Shown: positions 9,080 to 16,719 of the stretch, piece after piece
Layout of the letters: each line of letters begins with the position of its first letter
Numbering within the stretch: the stretch's first letter is position 1
Assembly (NCBI GenBank): GCA_025454895.1
Contig: JALONO010000013.1
Coordinates: 1 to 48,998, forward strand
DNA from: Bernardetiaceae bacterium
GTDB lineage: Bacteria > Bacteroidota > Bacteroidia > Cytophagales > Thermoflexibacteraceae
Direction: 5' to 3'
Length of the DNA stretch: 48,998 nt
Position numbers and translations under genes: made by a program
The notes under the pieces: generated by a model
Seen by the model: the letters and a program-made list of their open reading frames with translations, nothing else
What the model was told of the DNA's origin: nothing
Databases searched by the model: none

Positions 9080-9195
9080 CTTTGCGCAGTTAAAAAATCA
9101 ATCAGGTGAAAAAAAGAAAATCAACCCGGAAAAAAATGGTGCGCCAAAAAAGTTGTTTGAGCAGTTTAGTTTACTAAGGCAATACAATTCATTGA
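9046..9195 (-). ncRNA. Candidate small RNA or attenuated leader, ~150 nt
   Basis: A minus-strand promoter (9201-9231) and a strong terminator (9046-9079) delimit a transcript of about 145-150 nt with no protein gene inside. The predicted 5' end carries an AUG almost at the start, opening an 8-codon peptide (MNCIALVN, then stop). The middle has several U-tracts. It could be an independent small RNA. Alternatively it could be a leader of the glycosidase gene 164 bp downstream, with the terminator working as an attenuator. I do not recognise it as 6S RNA, tmRNA, SRP RNA or RNase P RNA. Confidence 0.5.
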
Positions 9196-9200
9196 TGGCT

Positions 9201-9231
9201 CAAATTTAAGAACTTTATATTTAAAGACAAA
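9201..9231 (-). promoter_or_regulatory. Full Bacteroidota promoter, TTTG-N19-TAAATTTG
   Basis: On the minus strand a -33 TTTG (9228-9231) is followed after 19 bp by TAAATTTG (9201-9208), a match to both consensus boxes at consensus spacing. It is the best-formed promoter in the window. Transcription would start near 9195 and run towards the terminator at 9046-9079. Confidence 0.65.
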
Positions 9232-9312
9232 TTTTTTATGAAAAATTTATTTTGAAGGCCGTTTGATGAACAATATTTAATAAAAAGGCAAAGAACATTA
9301 AACAATCGGAGC

Positions 9313-9410
9313 TTTGTTGAAGCAAGCTTTGGCGCGGTGGGTCGCGTTTTAGGTTAGCAGGCGATAAAAACGGGTTTTTGTGGAGGTAAGCTCGAGATTG
9401 CTTCAACAAA
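9313..9410. repeat. 98-bp segment bounded by 13-bp inverted repeats
   Basis: TTTGTTGAAGCAA (9313-9325) recurs as its perfect reverse complement at 9398-9410. The ~70 bp between have no coding potential that I can see. The layout resembles a small MITE or a long-loop hairpin. The surrounding 9232-9312 and 9411-9550 hold nothing I recognise. Confidence 0.5.
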
Positions 9411-9550
9411 ATCATCATCGCCCACTTGCGGAAACCCCCGACGAGGCATAACCAAAAACCGATTGCGGGTTGGTTATTTGTAAGTCATTGATAATCAAGG
9501 TAAACAACTATTAGCTAATTCTGCGGTCAGCCGAGGCTTGGGCTGGGCCT

Positions 9551-9583
9551 AAAAAGCAAACAGCCCGCCGAGTGGGCGGGCCG
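9551..9583 (-). terminator. Terminator of the TPR gene
   Basis: A GCCCGCC/GGCGGGC stem (9563-9569 with 9575-9581) is followed on the minus strand by a T-rich tract. It sits about 25 bp after the stop codon of the TPR gene. Confidence 0.8.
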
Positions 9584-9607
9584 TTTACCGGGCAGGTCAA
9601 GTTTGAC

Positions 9608-10957
9608 CTAGTTCTCCAGGTTTTTGTCGCTCAGGGTGGTATCTTCCAGGTCGTCGCTCTTCAGAGTCTCGTCGTTGTTTTTGCGCAGTTCAACCACCGA
9701 GGCGAATTTGTAATTGCCAAACTCGGCTCTTTTGAAGGCCATGTTGGCCAACTTGGTGTTATTAGCCTTGTTGTACATCAGGCCTTGGGCAAAATTGAAC
9801 ATGGCTTTGGTTTCTTGGTCCAGGCCGGGGTTTTTCAATAGCTCGCTCAGCAGGTTAATGCCGTCGTTGAGTTTGCCGGAGCGGGCCAGCGATACCGCTT
9901 TGATAAAGCCCACGTTGTAATTCGGGGCTTGCACGGCCAGGCAGGCATCGGCCGAAGCGATGGCCTCGGCAAACTTGCCGCTTTCAAATTCCTGTTGGGC
10001 AATTTGGGCGTAGAGGTTGCCTTTCTTGATGGGGTCTTTCTCGGCTTCGGCCGCCTTTTTCAGTTGGGCCGCAATGGCCGATTTATCCGTTTTGGCCTGC
10101 GAGATTTTGATCATCACCTCGTGGGCGGCGGTAAAGTCGGGCTTAATTTTAAGGGCCTGATCCAGCATCGTTTTGGCTTCGTCCAGTTCCCAGGCCTTGA
10201 AATAAGCAGTGCCCAAACCGAGGAAATAACTGGGGGTCATTTCAAAAATCCGGTTGCGGTAGGGGCCAAAGTTGGCCTTGGCAAACGCAGCGTTCGCTTC
10301 CGGGTATTTGCCCGAGTTGTACAGGCCCAAGCCCAGTTCAAAATAGAAACGCGCGGTTTCCTTGGGGTCGGTACTGGTGAGGCTGCCCGTGGCTTTGAGC
10401 ATGCTTTTCACGGCTTCGTCGGGCTTACCTTGTTGGTTGCTAAGCTTGGCGTGGTAATACAGCGCGTTCAAGTTGCCGGGGTCGGCGGCTAGGGCATCGT
10501 TAATGTGATTGGTCGCTTCTTTAAAGCGGCCGTCTTTATACAACAGCTTGATGATATTGATTTTGTACTCGGCTTTTTCCTTAGCGTTGGCTTCCAGTTT
10601 AAAAGCGTTGTCGTAAGCGGCAATGGCATCGTTTACCTTGTTCTTGAGCACAAACAATTTGGCCAGGCGGGTGTGCGCGCCCAGGTAATCGTTCTTCAGT
10701 TCTACCGTTTTTTGGAAGCACTGGATGGCGTTGTCCGCATCCTTGAGCACCACGTAGGCCTGGCCCTTGCGGAACACGTACTCCGGGTTAGCCGGGTCGG
10801 CGGCAATGGCCTTGTTGTACTCGTCGATAGCACCGCGGAGGTTGTTGTTCTTTTTAAGCTCTTCGGCTTTGAGCAGATAATCCAAGCCTCCGTTCTGGGC
10901 CTGGGCTACCGTAACACTGGCCCAAAGCAACAAACAATATATGGTAAATACTCGCAT
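9608..10957 (-). CDS. Exported tetratricopeptide-repeat protein
   Basis: The 449-aa protein has a signal peptide (cleavage near 'AQAQ', about residue 21) and then TPR units through most of its length. Typical TPR residues (Trp/Leu-Gly-Tyr/Ala-Pro spacing) are visible in 'NLRGAIDEYNKAIAADP' and 'DADNAIQCFQKTVELK', among others. TPR proteins are interaction scaffolds. With a Sec signal and no lipobox it is probably periplasmic. It stands alone between a terminator and a ~390-bp upstream region. The Lys/Glu/Asn-rich composition and acidic C-terminus fit a soluble scaffold; no partner can be named. Confidence 0.85.
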   Translation of the reverse strand: MRVFTIYCLLLWASVTVAQAQNGGLDYLLKAEELKKNNNLRGAIDEYNKAIAADPANPEYVFRKGQAYVVLKDADNAIQCFQKTVELKNDYLGAHTRLAKLFVLKNKVNDAIAAYDNAFKLEANAKEKAEYKINIIKLLYKDGRFKEATNHINDALAADPGNLNALYYHAKLSNQQGKPDEAVKSMLKATGSLTSTDPKETARFYFELGLGLYNSGKYPEANAAFAKANFGPYRNRIFEMTPSYFLGLGTAYFKAWELDEAKTMLDQALKIKPDFTAAHEVMIKISQAKTDKSAIAAQLKKAAEAEKDPIKKGNLYAQIAQQEFESGKFAEAIASADACLAVQAPNYNVGFIKAVSLARSGKLNDGINLLSELLKNPGLDQETKAMFNFAQGLMYNKANNTKLANMAFKRAEFGNYKFASVVELRKNNDETLKSDDLEDTTLSDKNLEN

Positions 10958-11344
10958 GATGGAGGTTGTTTGACTTCAATACCACTTAATAAAAATAGGT
11001 GAAAAGGGGAGCATTAGTTAATATAACAATTTGTATGCTAAATTCCGCGAACCCGGTTAAGATGGGTCTTTTACTTGTTTTTATACAATCATATAACGAT
11101 GAAAGTCAAGCCAAAGCGGGCCTTGTGTAAGAAAAATCCGATTTTAGTTTTCGCCCGTTCGGGTGGGCGTGCAACCAGGAGGGTTCCACAGGGTTGGCCC
11201 CACCTAGCCGGGTACCGGGGCCGTGTAGGTTTTAAAGGCTTTGTTTACTTTTGCCCAGCCCTAGTGGCGCGGGCAGCCAACTGAACCGGTTTTGCAACCG
11301 CTTGGCCCGGCCAAAAAAATATTTTTGTCTTATCACCTTGCCCC
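10958..11344. other. Intergenic region between divergent genes
   Basis: About 390 bp lie between the TPR gene (minus) and the FAH-family gene (plus). The left part is AT-rich and probably carries the TPR promoter; a near-match TATTTTTA lies on the minus strand about 40 bp upstream of its ATG. The right part has a -7 box at 11246. I see no gene; short open frames here lack plausible starts or composition. Confidence 0.5.
11246..11253 (+). promoter_or_regulatory. -7 box (TACTTTTG) for the FAH-DUF4340 operon
   Basis: This is an exact TAnnTTTG match 91 bp upstream of the FAH-family ATG. The -33 box is not clear, and the leader would be longer than for other genes in this window. Confidence 0.45.
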
Positions 11345-11956
11345 ATGAAATTCATCTGCATAGGCCGCAACTACGCCGACCACATCGCTGAACTTAAAAA
11401 CGAGCGCAACGAAGACCCGGTGGTGTTCCTGAAGCCCGACACCGCCCTGCTCAGAGACAATGAGCCGTTTTATTTGCCCGATTTTTCCAAGGATGTGCAC
11501 CACGAAGTGGAAGTGCTGCTTAAGATCAACAAGGAGGGCAAGTACATCGACCGCCAGTTTGCCCCCAAGTACTACGACGAGGTGGGCCTGGGCATCGACT
11601 TTACCGCCCGCGACCTGCAAGCCAGGCAAAAGGCCAAGGGCCTGCCCTGGGAAATCGCCAAGGCGTTCAACGGGGCGGCCGTGGTGGGCCAGTTTGTGCC
11701 CAAAACCCGCTACCCGGACCTGGGCGCGCTCGATTTTAGCCTCCAGGTAAACGGCCAGGTGCGGCAAGCGGGGCACACCAGTTATATGTTGTTCGATTTT
11801 GACACCATCATTGCGTATGTGTCGCAGTTTTTCACCCTAAAAAAAGGCGACATCATTTTTACGGGCACCCCGGCCGGGGTGGCGGCCGTGCAGGCGGGCG
11901 ACCAACTCACGGGCTACATCGGACAAGAAAAGTTTTTTGATTTTGCCATCAAATAA
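11345..11956 (+). CDS. Fumarylacetoacetate hydrolase family protein
   Basis: The 203-aa product matches the compact FAH-domain proteins (YcgM/FahA type). These hydrolyse or decarboxylate 2-oxo acids such as acylpyruvates or oxaloacetate, using Mg or Mn. The metal ligands are visible as 'HHEVEVLL' (E54, E56), with an Asp in the following 'GIDFTARD' block. 'FTGTPAGVAAVQAGD' near the C-terminus is the other family hallmark. It starts with 'MKFICIGRNYADH', the usual N-terminus. The DUF4340 gene starts 3 bp after its stop, so the two form an operon. The exact substrate cannot be deduced. Confidence 0.9.
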   Translation: MKFICIGRNYADHIAELKNERNEDPVVFLKPDTALLRDNEPFYLPDFSKDVHHEVEVLLKINKEGKYIDRQFAPKYYDEVGLGIDFTARDLQARQKAKGLPWEIAKAFNGAAVVGQFVPKTRYPDLGALDFSLQVNGQVRQAGHTSYMLFDFDTIIAYVSQFFTLKKGDIIFTGTPAGVAAVQAGDQLTGYIGQEKFFDFAIK

Positions 11957-11959
11957 GCC

Positions 11960-12892
11960 ATGACCCCCAAAATCAAGCTCCTGGTGGGCGTTATTGCCGC
12001 CCAAGTGGGCCTCATTGCTTGGCTTAGCCTGAGCGGGCCGGGTGCTCCCAGTGCGGGCAGCCCCAGCGAAGCCTTGGCCTTTGCCCTCGCCGACACCGCC
12101 GGGGTGGACCAAATTGGGTTAGGCCCCAACACGCTCACCAAACAGGGCCGGGGCTGGCTCATCAACGGCCGCCACCCCGCTGACGGGCGCCTGGTGGCCC
12201 AATTGCTGGAAATTTTGGTGAAGGTAGAAGTGAAAAAGCCTGCCCCCGCCCGCCTGCGCGACAGCCTGGCCAAGGCCCTGGCTGGCCCGGCCCACCAACT
12301 CACGATTTTGGCCAACGGGCAGCCCAAACAACGCTACCAGTTTGGCGGCCAGGGGCTGGAAAGCTACGGCCTGGCCCCCAGCGGCCCCTTTGCCAACCAG
12401 CCCATGGTGCTGTTTTTGCCCGGCCAAAACCTGGTGTTGTACCAGGCCCTGCAAATGCCCGCCGCCGAGTGGCGCGACAAGGTAGTGCTGGCTTCCAACT
12501 TTAACTCGCTGCGTCGGTTGGAGTTGCGGTACCCGGCCCAGCCCGCCGATGACTTTGTGATCACCCCCCACCAGGGTTTTTACCAGATTGAGGGCATTAC
12601 CCAGCTCGACAGTGCCATGACCTACAATTACGTAAACGCCTACCGCCGGGTGGAAGTAGTAACCTACGTGGAACGCCCCGGCCTGGCCGACTCGCTCAAG
12701 CAGGCAGCCCCCTTTGCCACCATCCACTGGCAGGACATCAACGAGCAGCGCGACACCCAACTGAACATTTACGCCAATCCGCAAACGCCCCAGCGGCTCT
12801 ACGGCGTGCTGGCCCGCACCGGCGAAGTGGTGGGGCTAGACCCCCGATATTTTACCAAGTTTTTGGTGCGCAAAAAGGATTTTGGCAAGTAA
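11960..12892 (+). CDS. DUF4340 domain-containing membrane-anchored protein
   Basis: The product (310 aa) has one N-terminal transmembrane segment (about residues 6-24) and an extracytoplasmic region with DUF4340 features: 'GRGWLINGRHPADGRLVAQLLEIL', an 'LxSYGLAPSGPF' block and a C-terminal 'YFTKFLVRKKDF'. DUF4340 proteins have no established function; they often accompany ABC-type gliding or export genes, or sit beside dnaN in Bacteroidota, as here. The gene is only 3 bp behind the FAH-family gene and 78 bp ahead of dnaN. Confidence 0.8.
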   Translation: MTPKIKLLVGVIAAQVGLIAWLSLSGPGAPSAGSPSEALAFALADTAGVDQIGLGPNTLTKQGRGWLINGRHPADGRLVAQLLEILVKVEVKKPAPARLRDSLAKALAGPAHQLTILANGQPKQRYQFGGQGLESYGLAPSGPFANQPMVLFLPGQNLVLYQALQMPAAEWRDKVVLASNFNSLRRLELRYPAQPADDFVITPHQGFYQIEGITQLDSAMTYNYVNAYRRVEVVTYVERPGLADSLKQAAPFATIHWQDINEQRDTQLNIYANPQTPQRLYGVLARTGEVVGLDPRYFTKFLVRKKDFGK

Positions 12893-12926
12893 CCCGCCAA
12901 AGCAGCCACATATAGGCAACAAACTA

Positions 12927-12934
12927 TATTTTTG
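12927..12934 (+). promoter_or_regulatory. -7 box (TATTTTTG) for dnaN
   Basis: This exact TAnnTTTG lies 36 bp before the dnaN ATG and just after the DUF4340 stop, so dnaN can be transcribed on its own as well as by read-through. Confidence 0.55.
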
Positions 12935-12970
12935 CCGCTTAACCACACCATTCCCCAAGCATTTACCGCC

Positions 12971-14104
12971 ATGAAATTCGTTATCTCTTCGTCGGCTTTG
13001 CTCAAACAACTGGCGGCCCTCAACGGGGTTATTGCCAGTAACCCGGTGGTTCCCATCCTAGAGAACTTCCTGTTTGACGTGAAGAACAACACCCTCACCC
13101 TATCGGCCTCGGACCTGCAAACCTCCATGACGGCCGAGATGAAAGTGGATGCCGAAGAAGACGGGAGCATTGCCATTCCGGCCAAGATGCTCATCGAGAC
13201 CCTGCGCAACCTGCCCGAGCAGCCCGTAACCTTCCGCATCGACCTCAATACTTACGCCATTGAAGTGATTTCGGAGAACGGCCACTACAAGTTGGCGGGC
13301 GAAAACGCGACCGATTTCCCCCGCGTGCCCGAGCTGAAGAACGCCGAGGCCATCGAAATCTCGGCCGAAGTGCTCGCCTCGGCCATTGCTTACACCCTGT
13401 TTGCTACCAGCACCGACGAGATGAAGCCCGCCATGAACGGCGTGTTCGTGAACCTGCGCGAGGGCGATGCCACCTTTGTGTCCACCGATAGCCACCGGCT
13501 GGTGCGCTACCGCCGCACCGACGTGCGTTCGGACAAGGAAATTGCCATCATTGTGCCCCGCAAGGCCCTGACTTTGCTCAAAAACAGCTTGCCCACCGAT
13601 ACCTCCTCCAGCGTGCGGATGCAGTTCAACAAAGCCAACGCCTTTTTTAGCTACGCTAACATTACTATGGTGTGTCGGCTCATCGATGAGCGGTTCCCTG
13701 ACTATGAGTACGTGATCCCGCAAAACAACGACAAGGTGCTCGAGATCGACCGGGCCGACTTCCTCAGCTCGCTGCGCCGGATCGCCATTTACGCCAACAA
13801 GTCCACCAACCAGGTGCGCCTCAAGCTGGCCAAAGCGGGCGAGCTCCTCGTTTCGGCCGAGGACATCGACTTCTCCAACGAGGCCGACGAAAAACTAGCC
13901 TGCGATTTCCAGGCCGACGACGACATGGAAATCGGCTTCAATGCCAAGTTCCTCATCGATGGGCTTAACAACCTGGCCGCCAGCAAAGTGGTGTTCAAAC
14001 TGTCTGAGCCTAACCGGGCCGGGCTGCTCACCCCCGCCGAAAGCGAGCAAAACGAGGACGTGTTGATGTTGATCATGCCCGTGATGCTCAATAATTATTA
14101 CTAA
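12971..14104 (+). CDS. dnaN: DNA polymerase III sliding clamp beta subunit
   Basis: The 377-aa protein is the ring-shaped processivity clamp of the replicative polymerase. The N-terminus 'MKFVISSSALLKQL', followed by 'ILENFLFDV', is standard, and the three clamp repeats can be followed through 'ATDSHRLV'-like ('STDSHRLVRYRR') and the C-terminal 'LIMPVMLNNYY'. ATG 12971 was chosen over the upstream open frame because it gives the family N-terminus and sits behind its own promoter box. dnaA is not adjacent, so this is not a classical dnaA-dnaN origin locus; no DnaA-box cluster was noticed nearby. Confidence 0.96.
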   Translation: MKFVISSSALLKQLAALNGVIASNPVVPILENFLFDVKNNTLTLSASDLQTSMTAEMKVDAEEDGSIAIPAKMLIETLRNLPEQPVTFRIDLNTYAIEVISENGHYKLAGENATDFPRVPELKNAEAIEISAEVLASAIAYTLFATSTDEMKPAMNGVFVNLREGDATFVSTDSHRLVRYRRTDVRSDKEIAIIVPRKALTLLKNSLPTDTSSSVRMQFNKANAFFSYANITMVCRLIDERFPDYEYVIPQNNDKVLEIDRADFLSSLRRIAIYANKSTNQVRLKLAKAGELLVSAEDIDFSNEADEKLACDFQADDDMEIGFNAKFLIDGLNNLAASKVVFKLSEPNRAGLLTPAESEQNEDVLMLIMPVMLNNYY

Positions 14105-14212
14105 CCGGGAGGGTTGGTTAATGGTTGGTTGAGGAGAAGGGGTTGTATATCAGCGTTTTATTCTCTAAGACGATTTGCTAGCTTGGTTTAGCTGCTCAAA
14201 TTTGTTTCTATG

Positions 14213-14241
14213 GCCGGCCCGCTCTGGGGCTGGCTTTTTTT
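14213..14241 (+). terminator. Terminator downstream of dnaN
   Basis: The stem GCCGGCCC (14213-14220) pairs with GGGCTGGC (14227-14234, one G-T pair) and is followed by seven T. It is 108 bp after the dnaN stop. Confidence 0.75.
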
Positions 14242-14388
14242 ATAGAGGGTGGGCGAACTTGGGATATGCTTCAAAATGCATCTTCTTAGCCCCACTTGGT
14301 CAGCTAGTCAGATGAAACACAATTTTGAAACTAGTATATGAAATGGGAGGTCTATGGTAAAAAAACCGAAAGGCCCGCGCCAGCCCGG

Positions 14389-15012
14389 CTAGGCGGAGGC
14401 CAGCGGTAACACCCGCGCCAGGGCGTTAATGCGGTATAACCGCCCAGTGGGATGTTCCTCGCACCGAAAGTGCTTGCGCAGCCGATCGCCCTTGCGGAAC
14501 ACCCGTCCGTCTTCCAGTTTAAACCAGGCGTTCGGGGCCACGTCTTCCAAATGCACCGCCCCGTTGGCCGGGTTGTCGTACTGGCTCAGCACGCGCGAGA
14601 GGGCCTGGTCGCGGCAAGTGGCGGCGGCGGGCTGCGCCAAGTAGCGGGCCAGAGCCGCCTGCACCTCGGCCGGGAACACCCCCAAGCTCAGCAGCGGCCC
14701 CATCAACTGCCGGAACGCCGCCTGCCAGCTAGGCCCGTGCGGGGCCACGGCGGAGCCATGTTGCAGCCAGTTAACTAAGTGGGCCAGTTCGTGGGTAAAG
14801 GTGATCAAAAACGCAAACGGGTTCAGGTCGCCATTGATCGAGATGCGGTGGCCGTGGCCATTGAACGGGGCGCGGTAAGTACCCAGCAGGCTCCGCCGCC
14901 GCCGGGTAATTTTCAAATGTACCTGGTGATGGACCACCCAGGCCACTACCTGGGGCACCGCCGCCGGGGGCAAGTATTTTTCAAGAACCTTGGTAATGTG
15001 TTGTTCGGTCAT
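14389..15012 (-). CDS. SprT-like zinc metalloprotease-domain protein
   Basis: The 207-aa product carries the zincin motif HELAH at residues 74-78 within 'LITFTHELAHLVNW', preceded by 'RISINGDLNPF' as in SprT-like proteins. A third zinc ligand is likely in 'HGPSWQAAFRQLM'. A C-terminal segment with 'FKLEDGRVFRKGDRLRKHFRC' resembles the SprT zinc-ribbon region, but only scattered Cys remain. SprT-domain proteins in eukaryotes cleave DNA-protein crosslinks; the bacterial role is unproven. ATG 15012 is preferred because the upstream open frame adds an atypical hydrophobic extension. Confidence 0.85.
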   Translation of the reverse strand: MTEQHITKVLEKYLPPAAVPQVVAWVVHHQVHLKITRRRRSLLGTYRAPFNGHGHRISINGDLNPFAFLITFTHELAHLVNWLQHGSAVAPHGPSWQAAFRQLMGPLLSLGVFPAEVQAALARYLAQPAAATCRDQALSRVLSQYDNPANGAVHLEDVAPNAWFKLEDGRVFRKGDRLRKHFRCEEHPTGRLYRINALARVLPLASA

Positions 15013-15153
15013 AAAGGTAAACGGGGCTTCCTGGCCCACTAAAATAAACCTCGCGGCAGGCTTAGCCAAGACGGCCGTCCCCAAACAAAAAAAGCCGACC
15101 ATCATCAGTCAGCTCAATCGTTGTTATTCGTTACTGCCCGGTGGGCCGCCTTA

Positions 15154-15303
15154 CTAGCGGTATTGCAGGCTGTTGTAATAACGCACCGCTTTGCGCTTTT
15201 TGGCCGTACTGCCACACTTGGCCTGCATGCACGACGAGGCGAAGAACCCAAACCCGATCATCAAGATCAAAAAATGTACGAACGAACGGCTAAACTTACG
15301 CAT
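15154..15303 (-). CDS. Small putative lipoprotein, 49 aa
   Basis: A short frame starts at an ATG at 15303. It encodes a basic N-terminus, a hydrophobic stretch (HFLILMIGFGFFASSC) with a lipobox-like 'ASSC' (Cys at residue 25), a second Cys five residues later and a basic tail ending 'NSLQYR'. The layout resembles the very short lipoproteins found in many Bacteroidota genomes. It lies upstream of the SprT-like gene on the same strand, 141 bp from that start. The function is unknown. Confidence 0.55.
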   Translation of the reverse strand: MRKFSRSFVHFLILMIGFGFFASSCMQAKCGSTAKKRKAVRYYNSLQYR

Positions 15304-15501
15304 GAGTGAAAACAAAAGGGAATAGTGAAGATAAACTTATTAGATGGTCAAAATAAGGGGTGAAACAACTTAAATACAATTTTAAGTGGAGCAAAGTAAA
15401 GTAAGTATTTTCACTTTAACAAAGTCAACCCATTAATTTCGTTAAATTCTTACCTCAATCTTGCAAAGCCCACTAAGTGCCCAGATATGACAAGGTTGGC
15501 G

Positions 15502-15509
15502 TAATTTTG
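15502..15509 (+). promoter_or_regulatory. -7 box (TAATTTTG) for the 250-aa lipoprotein
   Basis: This is an exact TAnnTTTG match, 23 bp before the ATG at 15533. The rest of 15304-15501 is AT-rich with no gene seen. Confidence 0.5.
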
Positions 15510-15532
15510 CAGCAGATCAAAAAAGAACGGCC

Positions 15533-16285
15533 ATGCTGAGGCAACTAATGTTCAGGAAATTAGCTTGGATTGGGGGGCTGATCGTCCTCGCCGCTTGTGT
15601 ACGGCCTGTGCCCGAACCTCGGATCCAGATCGGGGTCCGGGTGCTTAACCGGATCACCAACCAACCGGTGAGCGGGGCTACAGTGCGCCTCTACGACAGC
15701 CGGGAGGAGTTCCTGGCCGACCAAAACGTGCGCTACACCGCCACCACCGACCGCTCGGGCCTGGCCGTGTTTGAGGATGTGCCGCCGAACCGGATCAGCC
15801 TGGTGGTGAGTGCCGAGAGCGGACAACTTAACAACTGGAGCAATAAAACCGAATTTTTGTTTGACCCGACTAGCGCGGCCGTTTTTACTTTTGAGACTAA
15901 AATCGAGGAAGTTCCGTTCGCCAACGTCCTCTCGGGCCGGGGCAATAAAGTGTGGCGGCGCAACTACGTGCAAATCAACAATACCCGGAACACCGACTGC
16001 TCGGCCCGGCTGGAGCGTAACTTCTCGTTGCAGCGGCCCGACTCCGCTTCGGTTACCATGATTTTGAACGATGCCGGGAGCCAAGGCTGCCCCGGGGCTG
16101 GCCAGTTGCTGGCCTCGGCCAGTTGGCGGCCCTCCGACGACCGGACTAGCCTGCTCATCGGCCTAGGCAGCAGTATCAGGAACCAGCGGCGTATGGTCAT
16201 CTTGGAACTTTCCGATAGGCGCTTGCGCCTGCAAGAGATTTTGAGCGGGGCCACCGTGCTGGAAGAATATCAATTGGTGCAGTAA
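15533..16285 (+). CDS. Lipoprotein with a carboxypeptidase-regulatory-like domain
   Basis: The 250-aa product has a lipobox 'VLAAC' (Cys about residue 22) and then an Ig-like or CarboxypepD_reg-like fold: 'RVLNRITNQPVSGATVRLYDS', 'TTDRSGLAVFEDVPP'. Such domains are common structural modules of Bacteroidota surface lipoproteins. The C-terminal half ('LLASASWRPSDDRTSLLIGL') looks like a lipocalin-type beta-rich module, seen as 'lipocalin-like' in related proteins; this part is an inference. ATG 15533 follows the promoter box; ATG 15548 is an alternative. Confidence 0.75.
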   Translation: MLRQLMFRKLAWIGGLIVLAACVRPVPEPRIQIGVRVLNRITNQPVSGATVRLYDSREEFLADQNVRYTATTDRSGLAVFEDVPPNRISLVVSAESGQLNNWSNKTEFLFDPTSAAVFTFETKIEEVPFANVLSGRGNKVWRRNYVQINNTRNTDCSARLERNFSLQRPDSASVTMILNDAGSQGCPGAGQLLASASWRPSDDRTSLLIGLGSSIRNQRRMVILELSDRRLRLQEILSGATVLEEYQLVQ

Positions 16286-16399
16286 AAGGCCATATCGGCT
16301 GTATGGTTGCCGCGCGGCGGCATTTTCGCCCTTGGTTTGCAAGCGTTGGTAAACCTGCTTGCCGCAATCAGGATTAGACTTTTCCGTGAATTCAATTAT

Positions 16400-16591
16400 T
16401 AGAGTTTTTGCATATTGAAAATCAGATATTGACTTAAATTGGCCTCTTGTTCACCACCTCCTACGCGCTTCAAAATTGCGTCCCGGCCCACAAGGCTCGC
16501 CCCAAAAGCTCATTCGCTTTTGGCCGTCCGACGGTGAGGGGCTTCCTCTGAATTCAGTTAAGATGCTCATTATCATCACACAAAAACTCTA
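16400..16591. mobile_element. MITE-like element, copy A
   Basis: Terminal inverted repeats TAGAGTTTTTG (16400-16410; reverse complement 16581-16591) bound 192 bp without coding capacity. The centre (about 16476-16535) holds a hairpin around CCAAAAGC...GCTTTTGG that is also present, inverted, in copy B at 21154-21320; both copies share ATTGCGTCCC beside it. No target duplication is clear. Confidence 0.5.
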
Positions 16592-16610
16592 TTGAGCGAA
16601 AATCACAAAT

Positions 16611-16647
16611 AAAACCGGGTTGGTGTTCATCGCACCAACCCGGTTTT
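16611..16647 (-). terminator. Bidirectional terminator
   Basis: A perfect 15-bp stem (16611-16625 with 16633-16647) has T-rich sequence on either side. It is 73 bp downstream of the minus-strand gene ending at 16720. Confidence 0.8.
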
Positions 16648-16719
16648 GTCTTCTCAATCAAAGAGAAAAACAAATTAAAATATTGATCTACAATTACTTA
16701 ATTTCTGTAAGTTGACGAC

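Noticed and set aside
12893-12970. Replication origin next to dnaN
   Set aside because: No dnaA gene and no cluster of DnaA boxes were seen; the gap is only 78 bp and is explained by a promoter.
15010-15020. -7-like TACCTTTA directly before the sprT-like ATG
   Set aside because: It touches the start codon, so transcription would begin inside the gene. It also lacks the final G.
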